From: Amycolatopsis vancoresmycina
GTDB taxonomy: Bacteria > Actinomycetota > Actinomycetes > Mycobacteriales > Pseudonocardiaceae
Assembly (NCBI RefSeq): GCF_000716785.1
Contig: NZ_JNYY01000009.1
Coordinates: 186,001 to 250,000 of the forward strand
Length of the DNA: 64,000 nucleotides
Direction: 5' to 3'
This document shows positions 8,749 to 16,639 of the stretch, piece after piece. Both the position numbers and the translations under genes were made by a program. Position 1 is the first letter of the stretch. Every line of letters starts with the position of its first letter. The notes below the pieces were generated by a model. That model was given only the letters and a program-made list of their open reading frames with translations. It did not search any database and was not told the origin of the DNA.

Positions 8749-11140
8749 AGGCGCGGGAATCCGAAATGACCGAGAAAACCTGGTACCGCGGCGCGCTGCT
8801 CCTGCTCACCGCGATCGCGCTTTCCCTCACGGCCACCGGCCCGGCGCTCGCCGTGCCGGCCGGCCCACCCGACGACCGGGTCGTCATCGCCGACGCCGTG
8901 CGCGACGGCGCCGTCCAGCCCGACACCCTGGCCGGCAACACCGATTTCATCGCCGTCGCGGGCCCGGCCGCGCAACCGGGCCAGGCCGAGTTCGGGGTGC
9001 CGGCGTCGGTCACCGTCGCGCAGGCGATCCTCGAGTCCAACTGGGGCCGGAGCGCACCGGGGAACAACTACTTCGGCATCAAGTGCGGCAGCGGCGGCCA
9101 CGGCCCGATCGCGATCGGCTGCCAGGACCTCCCCACGCAGGAGTGCGACCCGGGCTGCCACACCGTGATCGCGTCGTTCCGCGTCTACGCCTCGATGACG
9201 GACTCGTTCCGCGACCACGGCCTCTTCCTCCGTTCGAACCACCGCTACGACCCGGCGTTCGACTACCCGGACAACCCGGACCAGTTCATCCGCGAAGTGG
9301 CGAAAGCGGGGTACGCGACCGATCCGAACTACGCCGGCAAGGTCATCGGCCTGATGGGGACCTACGACCTGTACCGGTTCAACACGCCCGCGCCACCGCC
9401 GCTCACCGCCGGGATCTCCGTGGGTTCCGACGGCACGCAGCTGATCCTCAGCAGCAAGGACAACGGGACGGTCCTGGCCAAGAAGGGGCTCGGGCTCTAC
9501 GGCTGGACCCTGGAAACCGACCCGGTGGTCAAGAAGGTGGCGACCAACGGTGGCGTGCAGCTGATCCTGACGAAGGACGGCACGGTGCTGGCCAAGGACA
9601 CCATCGGCCTGTACGAGTGGACGGTGGAAACGGACGCCGTCGTCAAGGACATCGCGGTCGGATCCGATGGGACGCAGCTGATCCTGGACAACACCGGCGT
9701 CGTACTGGCCAAGAAGGGCATCGGTCTCTACGGCTGGACTGCCGAGACGGACGCGGTGGTCAAACAGATCGCGACCAACGGCGGTGTCCAGCTGATCCTG
9801 GACAACACCGGAACGGTGCTGGCGAAGAACAGCATCGGGCAGTACGGCTGGACCGCCGAAACCGACGCCGTCGTCAGGGACATCGCCGTCGGCTCGGACG
9901 GGACGCAGCTGATCCTCGACAACACCGGCGTCGTGCTGGCGAAGAAGGACATCGGCCTCTACGGCTGGACCGCCGAGACCGACGCCGTCGTCAGCGACAT
10001 CGCGGCCGGCGCGGACGGCACCCAGCTGATCCTGGACCGCACCGGCACGGTGCTGGCGAAGAACACGATCGGACTGTACGGCTGGACGGTGGAAACGGAC
10101 GCGGTGGTGAAGCAGATCGCGACCAACGGCGGCGTGCAGCTGATCCTGGACAACACCGGGAGGGTCCTCGCCAAGGACAGCATCGGGCAGTACGGCTGGA
10201 CGCTCGAATCCGACCCCATCGCCTGACTCGCCGAGGGAGGAAGCCATGACACGCACCAGAAAAGGCGTCGTCGCCGTCTTGGCCGTGGCCGCGCTGACGC
10301 CGCTGGCCGGCCCGGCCGCCGCCGCTTCGCTGCCGTCGCAGATCGCGGTCGGCTCCGACGGCACCCAGCTGATCCTCGACAGCGCCGGCGTGGTGTCGGC
10401 CAAAACGGGAATCGGACCGGGCGGCTGGACCGTCGAGACCGACGCGGTGGTCCGGAAGATCGCGACCAACGGCGGTGTCCAGCTGATCCTGGACAACACC
10501 GGGACGGTGCTCGCGAAGAGCACTATCGGTCTGTATGGCTGGACGGTGGAATCCGACCCCGGGGTCGCGGACATCGCGGTCGGTTCCGACGGCACCCAGC
10601 TGATCCTCGACGGCACCGGGACGGTCCTGGCGAAGAAGGGCATCGGGCTCTACGGCTGGACCGCCGAGACGGGACCGGGCATGACCCGCATCGCCACGAA
10701 CGGCGGCGTCCAGCTGGTCCGCGACGCGTACGGAACGGTGTCGGCGCGGAACACGATCGGCCCGGACGACTGGACGGTCGAGACGGACGCGGTGGTCAGC
10801 AAGATCGCGGTCGGTTCCGACGGGACGCAGCTGATCCTCGACAACGCTCGTGTGGTGTCGGCGAAGAAGGAGATCGGCCGCTACGGCTGGACGGTCGAGT
10901 CCGGCCCGGGCAACACCGACATCGCGGCCGGCGCCGACGGGCTCCAGCTGGTCCTGGACAACACGGGCACGGTGTCGGCCCGCACGGGGATCGGCCGCGA
11001 GGGCTGGACCGCGGAGACCGACCCCGTGGTCCGGAAGATCGCCACCAACGGTGACGTCCAGCTGATCCTGGACACCACCGGCACGGTGCTGGCGAAGAAG
11101 GAGATCGGCCAGTACGGCTGGACGGCGGAGACCGGCCTGC
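7930..11140 (+). repeat. Three sets of seven coding repeats (~38 aa, ~114-117 bp each)
   Basis: Three adjacent genes each encode seven head-to-tail copies of one repeat. Blade heads occur in the same order in all three: SVGSDG or AVGSDG, ATNGG, AVGSDG, ATNGG, AVGSDG, AAG(S/A)DG, ATN(G/D). In the first two genes the second copy carries the private variants LTKDG and LYEWT. Nucleotide identity is complete over 92 bases between 8053-8144 and 9531-9622. The fixed number and order indicate duplication of whole seven-repeat domains rather than slippage of single units. Seven short beta-rich repeats suggest a seven-bladed propeller. The fold is inference. Confidence 0.85.
8766..10226 (+). CDS. Secreted GH73-type glucosaminidase with seven-repeat C-terminal domain
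   Basis: A protein of 486 residues. Signal peptide at residues ~1-33 (ATGPALA). Residues ~55-210 form a glucosaminidase domain of the FlgJ/GH73 type: VTVAQAILESNWG with the expected catalytic Glu90, NNYFGIKC, and the C-terminal FDYPDNPDQFIREV/GYATDPNYAGKVI region. Several Cys (C-x8-C pattern in the QDL/ECDPGC stretch) suggest disulfides, fitting export. From residue ~215 there are seven repeats closely matching those of the preceding protein. The gene starts 17 bp after its neighbour and is probably co-transcribed with it. Predicted to cut glycan strands of peptidoglycan; together with the upstream NlpC/P60-like enzyme this makes a wall-remodelling pair. Confidence 0.87.
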   Translation: MTEKTWYRGALLLLTAIALSLTATGPALAVPAGPPDDRVVIADAVRDGAVQPDTLAGNTDFIAVAGPAAQPGQAEFGVPASVTVAQAILESNWGRSAPGNNYFGIKCGSGGHGPIAIGCQDLPTQECDPGCHTVIASFRVYASMTDSFRDHGLFLRSNHRYDPAFDYPDNPDQFIREVAKAGYATDPNYAGKVIGLMGTYDLYRFNTPAPPPLTAGISVGSDGTQLILSSKDNGTVLAKKGLGLYGWTLETDPVVKKVATNGGVQLILTKDGTVLAKDTIGLYEWTVETDAVVKDIAVGSDGTQLILDNTGVVLAKKGIGLYGWTAETDAVVKQIATNGGVQLILDNTGTVLAKNSIGQYGWTAETDAVVRDIAVGSDGTQLILDNTGVVLAKKDIGLYGWTAETDAVVSDIAAGADGTQLILDRTGTVLAKNTIGLYGWTVETDAVVKQIATNGGVQLILDNTGRVLAKDSIGQYGWTLESDPIA

Positions 11141-11145
11141 CGTGA
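10246..11145 (+). CDS. Secreted protein consisting only of the seven-repeat domain
   Basis: A protein of 299 residues. A typical signal peptide (MTRTRKG, hydrophobic core, cleavage near residue 27, AAA) is followed at once by seven repeats of the family seen in the two upstream genes, with no other domain. Copies 1, 4, 5 and 6 are more divergent (for example IGPGGWT, IGPDDWT) than in the hydrolases, but blade-head order is the same. ATG at 10246 is preceded by GGGAGGAA and lies 19 bases after the upstream stop, so it belongs to the same operon. It may be a free wall- or sugar-binding partner, a decoy, or a structural unit. I know no characterised homologue. Confidence 0.85.
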   Translation: MTRTRKGVVAVLAVAALTPLAGPAAAASLPSQIAVGSDGTQLILDSAGVVSAKTGIGPGGWTVETDAVVRKIATNGGVQLILDNTGTVLAKSTIGLYGWTVESDPGVADIAVGSDGTQLILDGTGTVLAKKGIGLYGWTAETGPGMTRIATNGGVQLVRDAYGTVSARNTIGPDDWTVETDAVVSKIAVGSDGTQLILDNARVVSAKKEIGRYGWTVESGPGNTDIAAGADGLQLVLDNTGTVSARTGIGREGWTAETDPVVRKIATNGDVQLILDTTGTVLAKKEIGQYGWTAETGLP

Positions 11146-11155
11146 CCGACCGCCC

Positions 11156-11188
11156 GGGTCCCGCCGCCGGCCGACGGCGGCGGGCCCC
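11156..11188. terminator. Strong hairpin between convergent genes
   Basis: Ten-base perfect arms CCCGCCGCCG (11160-11169) and CGGCGGCGGG (11175-11184) around a five-base loop, extended by further G:C pairs. It lies 14 bases after the repeat-only gene and before the 3' end of the converging DUF72 gene. There is no U-tract, as is usual in actinomycetes. Confidence 0.6.
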
Positions 11189-11208
11189 GCGGCGTCGGAC
11201 CGGAAGGC

Positions 11209-12057
<849 letters not shown>

Positions 12058-12550
12058 GGTGTCAGCTCCCTCGCTCGATGCGTCCGGCTCGAGTGGCTAC
12101 GGTAGCGCGGCGCCTACGCCACGGTGACCGGCAGCGGCACGGCCGGCGCCTCGATCCGCGGCTGCACGGTGCTGCGGAGCCAGGAGCTCGCCGAGCATGT
12201 TCACCGGGACACCTTTCCACGTCGCGGTGACGTGCGGCGAGAAGAAGCGCCCCAGCACTCTGGGGGAGATGCCGGGGCGCTTGTCGTTCGCCGCGGTGGC
12301 CCGGGTTCGGGGGTGGCGGGCCACGTGTCCGTTGCGGCGGACGGTTCTGATGGGGATTGTGCCTGCTGGCGACCCGGAATCGGTGTCGCCAGCAAGCTCC
12401 CCCCTCTGTCTTCGCCGCGCGGTGGTGATCACCCGGCGAAGATCTTCAACCTATCCGCCCACGACGGGGAGTGTCAACTAAAAAGTACATGGCAAGGTCG
12501 GTGTTATGTGAAGATGTGCCGATCGGGGGGTGCCGCTTGGCGCGTCCGGA
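12058..12550. other. Gene-poor interval with minus-strand promoter-like elements
   Basis: No convincing gene. On the minus strand a TTGACA box (12472-12477) and TAGGTT (12448-12453) are spaced by 18 bases, followed directly by the palindrome GAAGATCTTC (12438-12447), so a regulated promoter is plausible. Downstream of it is an 8-base-arm hairpin (GCTGGCGA at 12365-12372, TCGCCAGC at 12386-12393). A minus-strand frame at 12097-12432 (GTG start, 111 codons) could be translated but has no recognisable domain. Local A/T content around 12440-12520 is higher than elsewhere. Confidence 0.4.
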
Positions 12551-13696
12551 TCAACCGCGGGCCGCGGCGGGCGATGGGCGCTGCCACTCCTGCGCCACCA
12601 GGCGCAGGAACTCCACGATCGCCGCCAGGTTGTTGCCGGTGGCCGGTTCCTGCACGATCTTCGTGCTGGGTTCGCGGGACTGAGCTGCGTGGGCGGCCAG
12701 TGCGTCCCGCCACAGCGCGGCTTCGACCGCGGCCAGCAGCTCGGCCCCGGCGAGCCCGCGGGCTTTCGCGGCCTGCTCGGCGGCGCGCGCGACGTCCTCG
12801 TCGAGGTACCCGCGCAGGCGGCTTCGGCCGTCCATGATCTCGATGGCCCGCCGGTACAGCGCGAACTCCGAATCCCAGGCCGGCGGGCGCGTGTTCAGCG
12901 TGATCGAGGGCAGCGCCGTCGTGAACGCCTCCCACAGCGGCTCCAGCTCCCGGTAGGACCGCCGGTGCGCGAAGAAGAGCCGGAGGGACGTCGCCCGCGG
13001 CCCCAAGGCCGGCATCGAGAGGCCGACGAGCCAGAGCAGGACCCCGAGCGCGATCACCGGCACCTCGAGGCCCTGCGGGTAGGGCGGGGTGATGCCGAAG
13101 GTGATCAGCACCGTGAACCCCAGGTGGTGCACGGTGTAGACCAGGCCGAGGCTGGTGCCGAGGCTCATGGCGACCAAGCCACGGCGCAGCCACGTCCGAT
13201 CGGCGATCCGGGACCACTTCCACGACAGGCGGCTGAGGGTCAGCGCCGACGCGCCGACCGCCGCCGTGTAGCAGAGCACCATCACCCGGGCGAATGGGTA
13301 GGCGTGGTAGTCCAGCTCCCGGTAGTCGGGCGATTCGACCGCGAGGCTGGCCGCCCAGGCGGCGACCATCCCGGCGGTGAACAGCAGCATGGCGGCCTGG
13401 TACCAGGCGATCTCCGCGGGCCGTTTCCGCTGCCCGTAGATGGACAGCAGGTAGAACCACTCGAAGGCGACGAGGGAGCCGAGCGTGCTCAGGTGCTGGA
13501 CAAGGAACCGCGACGCGGAGAACGGGAGGACGATCCCGGCCGCGACGGCCACGGTGAGCAGGAGCAGACCGGACCACATCGCCCACATCGCGGGCCGGCG
13601 CGGCGAGCGGATCAGGTCGACGAGCCGGTAGCCCGTGACCCCGACCCCGGCGAGCACCATGACGTACTGGAGCGCGGTCTGGATGGCTTCACGCAC
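12551..13696 (-). CDS. 7-TM membrane protein, MAB_1171c/DUF6545-like (cassette copy 2)
   Basis: About 381 residues, starting at GTG 13696, which overlaps the stop of the ImmA/IrrE-like gene (13689-13691). A longer frame upstream only reads the peptidase gene in another phase. Seven hydrophobic segments occupy residues ~8-245, followed by a soluble tail with LYRRAIEIMDGRSRLRGY, aligned with the same element in the copy at 1831-3009, and Ala-rich helices (ARAAEQAAKARG). Overall similarity is low but topology, length and context match, so the two are distant paralogues. Family function is unknown; a membrane sensor or effector coupled to the peptidase/regulator pair is inference. Confidence 0.8.
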   Translation of the reverse strand: MREAIQTALQYVMVLAGVGVTGYRLVDLIRSPRRPAMWAMWSGLLLLTVAVAAGIVLPFSASRFLVQHLSTLGSLVAFEWFYLLSIYGQRKRPAEIAWYQAAMLLFTAGMVAAWAASLAVESPDYRELDYHAYPFARVMVLCYTAAVGASALTLSRLSWKWSRIADRTWLRRGLVAMSLGTSLGLVYTVHHLGFTVLITFGITPPYPQGLEVPVIALGVLLWLVGLSMPALGPRATSLRLFFAHRRSYRELEPLWEAFTTALPSITLNTRPPAWDSEFALYRRAIEIMDGRSRLRGYLDEDVARAAEQAAKARGLAGAELLAAVEAALWRDALAAHAAQSREPSTKIVQEPATGNNLAAIVEFLRLVAQEWQRPSPAAARG

Positions 13697-14303
13697 GGCT
13701 GCGTCCCATGATCGCGGCGAGGGCGTCGACGCTGGCGAGGTCCTCACCGTGGAGGTGGCGCTCCGGTTCGACGAGGCGACGGCCGGCGGCCTTCCAGATG
13801 AGCGACGCGCCGACCTCGGCTTCGGTTTCCTGGTGGGACGAGTACGTTTCGCGGTGCAGCACGTAATCCCCGGTTGCGCCTTCACCGGCGTAACGGGTGA
13901 TCACCTCGCGCAGCCGCTCGTCGAGCGGGCCGCGGGCGAGCACGGTGTCTTCGTCGCCGCGGTGGCAGAGCAGGATGTGGGCGGCCTCGTGCGCCAAGAC
14001 TTGCTCCCAGTGCAGGTCGCCCTCGCGGAGGGCGGAGTCGTAGAGGATGACGTCGACGTGCTCGGTGGGCACCCAGATCGCGTCGGGCCCGCCGGGGGGA
14101 ATCTCGGCGACGAGGAGCTCGATCGGCCGGCCGCGGTAGTCGGCCAGCCGCTGGACGAACTCGCGGATGTCCCACGGATCGGGGACGCCGACCTCGTGCA
14201 GGAGCTTGTTGATGCGGCGGCGAAGCCGTCGGTACTCGGCGGCTCCGAGCAGTTCCGGTCGCCGGCCAGGGGCGCCGGGAGCCCGGCTGTCGTCGGTGGG
14301 CAT
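13689..14303 (-). CDS. ImmA/IrrE-family metallopeptidase (cassette copy 2)
   Basis: A protein of 204 residues with the zinc motif HEAAH in the segment WEQVLAHEAAHILLCHRG (residues ~100-117) and a downstream ETEAEVGASLIWKAAG that resembles the Glu-containing helix of the family. No signal peptide or membrane segment. It starts seven bases after the XRE gene's stop at 14311 and its end overlaps the 7-TM gene, so the three are one operon. Compared with the first cassette the N-terminal extension is longer (RRLRRRINKLLHEVGVPD...). It probably cleaves or relieves the neighbouring XRE regulator, as known for ImmA on ImmR; this is inferred from family and linkage. Confidence 0.84.
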   Translation of the reverse strand: MPTDDSRAPGAPGRRPELLGAAEYRRLRRRINKLLHEVGVPDPWDIREFVQRLADYRGRPIELLVAEIPPGGPDAIWVPTEHVDVILYDSALREGDLHWEQVLAHEAAHILLCHRGDEDTVLARGPLDERLREVITRYAGEGATGDYVLHRETYSSHQETEAEVGASLIWKAAGRRLVEPERHLHGEDLASVDALAAIMGRSRA

Positions 14304-14310
14304 GGTGCGG

Positions 14311-14760
14311 CTATTCCTGTCCGGGCTTCTCGCGTGGTTTGTGTTTCCGGTTCAGCGCGACGAGTTGTTCGCTCATGCTGGCGAGGACGCTCCGGGCGCC
14401 GGGATCCATCTGCCCCATGCGGAAGAGAACTTCCTTGACGCCGGCGTCCTCGCGGAGCAGTTTCAACGCGGCCCTCGTCTCGGCGTCCTCGACCGCGGCC
14501 GCAGCCTCGGACCGGCCCCCGAAGTCGGTGAGGAAGGCCACGGCGACGTTGAGGACCTTGGCCAGGGAGCCGATCGTCTCGAGCGTGGGATTCTGGCTCT
14601 TCCCCGTCTTGAGCTGGTAGAGCGCGTTGCGGCTCAGATGCCCGCCCCCGGCCTCGATGCGGTCGAGGATCTGCTGGTCGGTGAGACCGCTGGCGCGAAT
14701 CGCGTAGTTCAGGCGTTCGGCGAGGGTGGAGCCCGGGTCGTGGCCCGGTGGTGTGGTCAT
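14311..14760 (-). CDS. XRE-family regulator (cassette copy 2)
   Basis: A protein of 149 residues. N-terminal helix-turn-helix (LAERLNYAIRAS, TDQQILDRIE, LSRNALYQLKTGKSQNPTLETIGSLAKVLNVAVAFLTD), then an Ala-rich helical tail with GVKEVLFRMGQMDPGARSVLASM, comparable in place to the C-terminal domain of the EspR-like protein at 3522-3965. ATG at 14760 is preceded by AAAGGG. It leads the second regulator/peptidase/7-TM cassette. The promoter region upstream contains a CACCGGTG palindrome (14821-14828) and GTGCAC, but not the TTCCATAAAC motif found at the first cassette, so the two systems probably read different DNA signals. Confidence 0.85.
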   Translation of the reverse strand: MTTPPGHDPGSTLAERLNYAIRASGLTDQQILDRIEAGGGHLSRNALYQLKTGKSQNPTLETIGSLAKVLNVAVAFLTDFGGRSEAAAAVEDAETRAALKLLREDAGVKEVLFRMGQMDPGARSVLASMSEQLVALNRKHKPREKPGQE

Positions 14761-15161
14761 CGCGCTGCCCTTTCTGAAGCTCCCGGCGAGACCATGCATC
14801 ACCCGAAGTGCACACAAGGTCACCGGTGTCACATTGAGTTTACAGCCCGACAACTTTCCCCAGCGCCGACGCCGGACGGCGCCGCGACGGCGATGGCGAA
14901 TCATGCGGGGGACGCGTTCGAACAACGCCGCACCGAACCGTCTGGCTCCGGATTCGCAGGCGGCGGGGCAGGTTACTCGGCGAGGTCGCTGCGGCGCTGC
15001 ACCGGAGGGAGGAGGGCCGGCGCCTCGTCCGCCGTCGAGGAGCCGCAGTGGACCGGCCACCAGCGACAGCCATCGTGAGCAGATAAAAGTCGAGCCGCCG
15101 TCCACGGTGCCGCAACCGAGAGTCAAGTAAGCCACAAAGGACGGAAAGCGTCCGGATACCA
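14761..15161. other. Intergenic region, no supported gene
   Basis: About 400 bases between the second XRE gene and the tRNA-Lys terminator. Short open frames on both strands have poor codon bias and no recognisable product. The left part (14780-14850) is relatively A/T-rich and probably holds the cassette promoter. A small hairpin (GGACG/CGTCC, ~15140-15155) is visible. Nothing else is supported. Confidence 0.4.
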
Positions 15162-15196
15162 CAAAACCCCAGGCCTAAGAGAATCAGACCTGGGGT
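15162..15196 (-). terminator. tRNA-Lys terminator
   Basis: Inverted repeat with arms ACCCCAGG (15166-15173) and CCTGGGGT (15189-15196). Read on the minus strand the hairpin lies 8 bases beyond the tRNA-Lys 3' end and is followed by TTTTG, the layout of an intrinsic terminator. Confidence 0.75.
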
Positions 15197-15203
15197 GGTG
15201 GGG

Positions 15204-15276
15204 TGCGCCATCAGGGACTCGAACCCCGAACCCGCTGGTTAAGAGCCAGCTGCTCTGCCAATTGAGCTAATGGCGC
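15204..15276 (-). tRNA. tRNA-Lys (CTT)
   Basis: A complete cloverleaf on the minus strand: acceptor GCGCCAT pairing with ATGGCGC, D-arm GCTC/GAGC, anticodon stem GCTGG/CCAGC enclosing CTCTTAA with anticodon CTT, T-arm CGGGG-TTCGAGT-CCCTG, and discriminator A. CCA is not encoded. A hairpin with a T-run follows. Confidence 0.95.
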
Positions 15277-15442
15277 CGGTGTCTGCCGGAGGTTTCCCTC
15301 GGCGACGTGGAAAACATTAGCACCCCGCTGGGGGGCCCTTTCAGGGGGGTCCCCTTGACCGGGTTGTGGTGTTGCCGCCCCGGTGTCCGGGCTGGTCGGG
15401 CACACTGTAGCCGGACATCGACGACGAAACGGGCGGGTGGGC

Positions 15443-16639
15443 ATGCGGGGTTCGACCGGCGTGGGGGCGCGGCTGCTGGGGGCCGCTGTGGTGATCGGGC
15501 TCACGGTGGCGGGCTGCAGCAGTAGCCCTTCGGGTGAATCGCCGCCGGTGACGGCTTCCTCCAGCAGTGTGGCCAAGCTGGCGCCGAAGGCCGCCGTGCT
15601 CACCGTCGTCCCTGCGAAGGACGCCAAGGACGTCGCGCCCGGGGAGCCCGTGAGCGTCACCGTGGCGGACGGGAAGGTCGGGGCGGTCAGCCTCACCGGG
15701 GCCGATGGCAAGGTCGTGGCCGGGAAGGCGCGGGCCGACGGCTCCGGGTGGGACTCCGCCGAGCCGCTCGGCTACCACAAGACCTACCGGCTGACGGCGA
15801 CCGCGACCGGCTCCGACGGCAAGCCCGTCACCGCGGAGTCGACCTTCAGCACCGCCAAGCCCGCGCGGCAGCTCGACGTCTCGGTGAACCTCGTCGACGG
15901 CGAGACGGTCGGCGTCGGGATGCCGCTGATCTTCACCTTCACCGGCAACGTCGCCGACAAGGCCGCGGCCGAGAAGGCGCTGAAGGTCACTGCGGAGCCG
16001 GCCACCGAGGGGGCCTTCCGGTGGTTCGGGGACAAGCAGGTGACCTGGCGGCCGAAGGACTACTGGAAGAGCGGCACCAAGATCGAGGTCGACGCCGCCG
16101 TCTACGGCAAGCCGCTCGGCAACGGCAGCTACGGCCGGGAGGACAAGCGCGTCGGCGGCACCGTCGGCGACAAGCTCGTCGCCGTCGCCGACGGCGGGAC
16201 GCACCAGATGACGGTGACGATCAACGACAAGGAGGTCCGGACCATGCCGACCTCCATGGGCAAGCCGGGCCACACCACGCCCGCCGGCACCTACACCGTG
16301 ATGAGCGAGCACACCGGCTACACGATGAACTCCGCCACCTACGGCGTGCCCGCGGACGCGCCCGGCGGCTACAGCACCTTCGTCCAGTACGCCGTCCGCC
16401 TGTCCTACAGCGGCATCTTCTACCACTCGGCGCCGTGGTCGGTGCGGCAGCAGGGCCACAGCAACGTCAGCCACGGCTGCCTGAACCTGTCCACCGAGAA
16501 CACGAAGTGGCTGATGGACACGTCCAAGAAGGGCGACCTGGTCACGGTGCAGAACAGCGGCGGCCCGAAGCTGGAGCCGACCGACGGCTGGAGCGTCTGG
16601 CAGCTGTCCTGGGAGCAGTGGCGGACGGCGGCGAACTAA
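15443..16639 (+). CDS. L,D-transpeptidase lipoprotein (LdtMt2-like)
   Basis: A protein of 398 residues. A lipoprotein signal peptide ends in LTVAGC, so Cys is the lipidated residue. Two Ig-like domains follow (~50-260; the KQVTWRPKDYW segment is typical of mycobacterial Ldt proteins) and then a YkuD catalytic domain with SMGKPGHTTPAGTY, IFYHSAPW and SHGCLNLS, the catalytic Cys being about residue 346. It forms 3-3 cross-links in peptidoglycan and is inhibited by carbapenems in related enzymes. ATG at 15443 is used because it starts the signal peptide; an upstream in-frame ATG adds 20 unlikely residues. The stop overlaps the stop of the converging MFS gene. Confidence 0.93.
   Translation: MRGSTGVGARLLGAAVVIGLTVAGCSSSPSGESPPVTASSSSVAKLAPKAAVLTVVPAKDAKDVAPGEPVSVTVADGKVGAVSLTGADGKVVAGKARADGSGWDSAEPLGYHKTYRLTATATGSDGKPVTAESTFSTAKPARQLDVSVNLVDGETVGVGMPLIFTFTGNVADKAAAEKALKVTAEPATEGAFRWFGDKQVTWRPKDYWKSGTKIEVDAAVYGKPLGNGSYGREDKRVGGTVGDKLVAVADGGTHQMTVTINDKEVRTMPTSMGKPGHTTPAGTYTVMSEHTGYTMNSATYGVPADAPGGYSTFVQYAVRLSYSGIFYHSAPWSVRQQGHSNVSHGCLNLSTENTKWLMDTSKKGDLVTVQNSGGPKLEPTDGWSVWQLSWEQWRTAAN

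Noticed and set aside
7930..11140. CRISPR or non-coding tandem repeats.
   Set aside because: Repeats keep one reading frame, encode a conserved protein unit and follow signal peptides; they are coding.
4130..11145. Secondary-metabolite cluster under SARP control.
   Set aside because: No synthase, tailoring or resistance genes are present; the neighbours are secreted wall proteins and regulators.
12097..12432. A 111-codon frame behind the promoter-like element.
   Set aside because: Arg/Ala-rich, no domain, mixed codon bias; mentioned only as a possibility in the interval entry.
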